Shown here piece by piece: positions 63,998-64,000 of a DNA stretch of 64,000 bases; within the stretch, counting starts at the first letter, position 1; each line of letters opens with the position of its first letter. The stretch is from Serripes groenlandicus (lineage: Eukaryota; Mollusca; Bivalvia; Cardiida; Cardiidae): contig JASEVX010000010.1 in NCBI GenBank assembly GCA_031761405.1, forward strand, positions 12,415,918 to 12,479,917, read 5' to 3'. A program made the position numbers and the translations under genes. The notes beneath the pieces are model-generated. The model was not told the DNA's origin. It did no database searches and worked only from the letters and a program-made list of their open reading frames with translations.

Positions 63998-64000
63998 TAC

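Overview
The window is animal nuclear DNA, AT-rich and very dense in repeats, almost certainly from a bivalve mollusc and probably a heterodont clam. Three things point there. Two genes have many short exons with GT/AG introns. Small DNA transposons, tRNA-derived SINEs and satellites crowd most of the rest, and several of the families look like ones I associate with clams. The two proteins are metazoan families. No bacterial operon, CRISPR array, rRNA or free-standing tRNA gene was seen. The species call rests on recalled resemblance of the repeats and is an inference.

Two genes can be rebuilt exon by exon, both on the minus strand. (1) 10273-29606 is a complete CIBAR1/FAM92 gene (CBY1-interacting BAR-domain protein). 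It has eight coding exons whose phases all agree and total 1800 nt (599 residues plus stop). Exons 2-7 match the BAR domain of FAM92 along its length. Exon 1 is unusual: 312 codons of lysine- and acid-rich low-complexity sequence joined in frame to the BAR domain. Exon 7 lies at the end of a six-copy, exactly 110-bp tandem array of itself. (2) 43810-63710 is the 3' part of a secreted ADAMTS-like M12B zinc metalloproteinase. Ten exons with consistent phases (1482 nt) cover a furin site, the catalytic domain with HELGHNLGAPHDG, a disintegrin-like domain, an Asp-Asp-Gly-Asn-Ser repeat where a thrombospondin type 1 module would be expected, and a six-cysteine PLAC-like end. Its signal peptide and prodomain lie beyond base 64000.

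Layout. 1-10270 is downstream of CIBAR1: many small TTAA-flanked MITEs, a degenerate 57-bp array and a 60-bp array. 10273-29606 is CIBAR1, with MITE-filled introns. 29640-43800 is intergenic: MITEs, hairpin elements, two convergent LINE fragments, a decayed SAP-domain ORF and a 36-bp satellite. 43810-64000 is the metalloproteinase. Its introns carry a 104-bp array, a large TCGATATC-type palindrome, a GA microsatellite, a 48-unit 55-bp satellite grown from the body of a SINE, degenerate copies of one of its own exons, and 54-bp and 53-bp arrays.

The repeats follow a few rules. The commonest element (about 230 bp) has CCCTTTCCC termini, TTAA at both ends, an inner CTGCAGCAG inverted repeat and a central GAAATTGCTC/GAGCAATTTC stem, as expected of a non-autonomous piggyBac-type element. 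Four other TIR families were recognised. The two genes have no evident functional link. In both, part of an exon has been tandemly copied into an adjacent intron.
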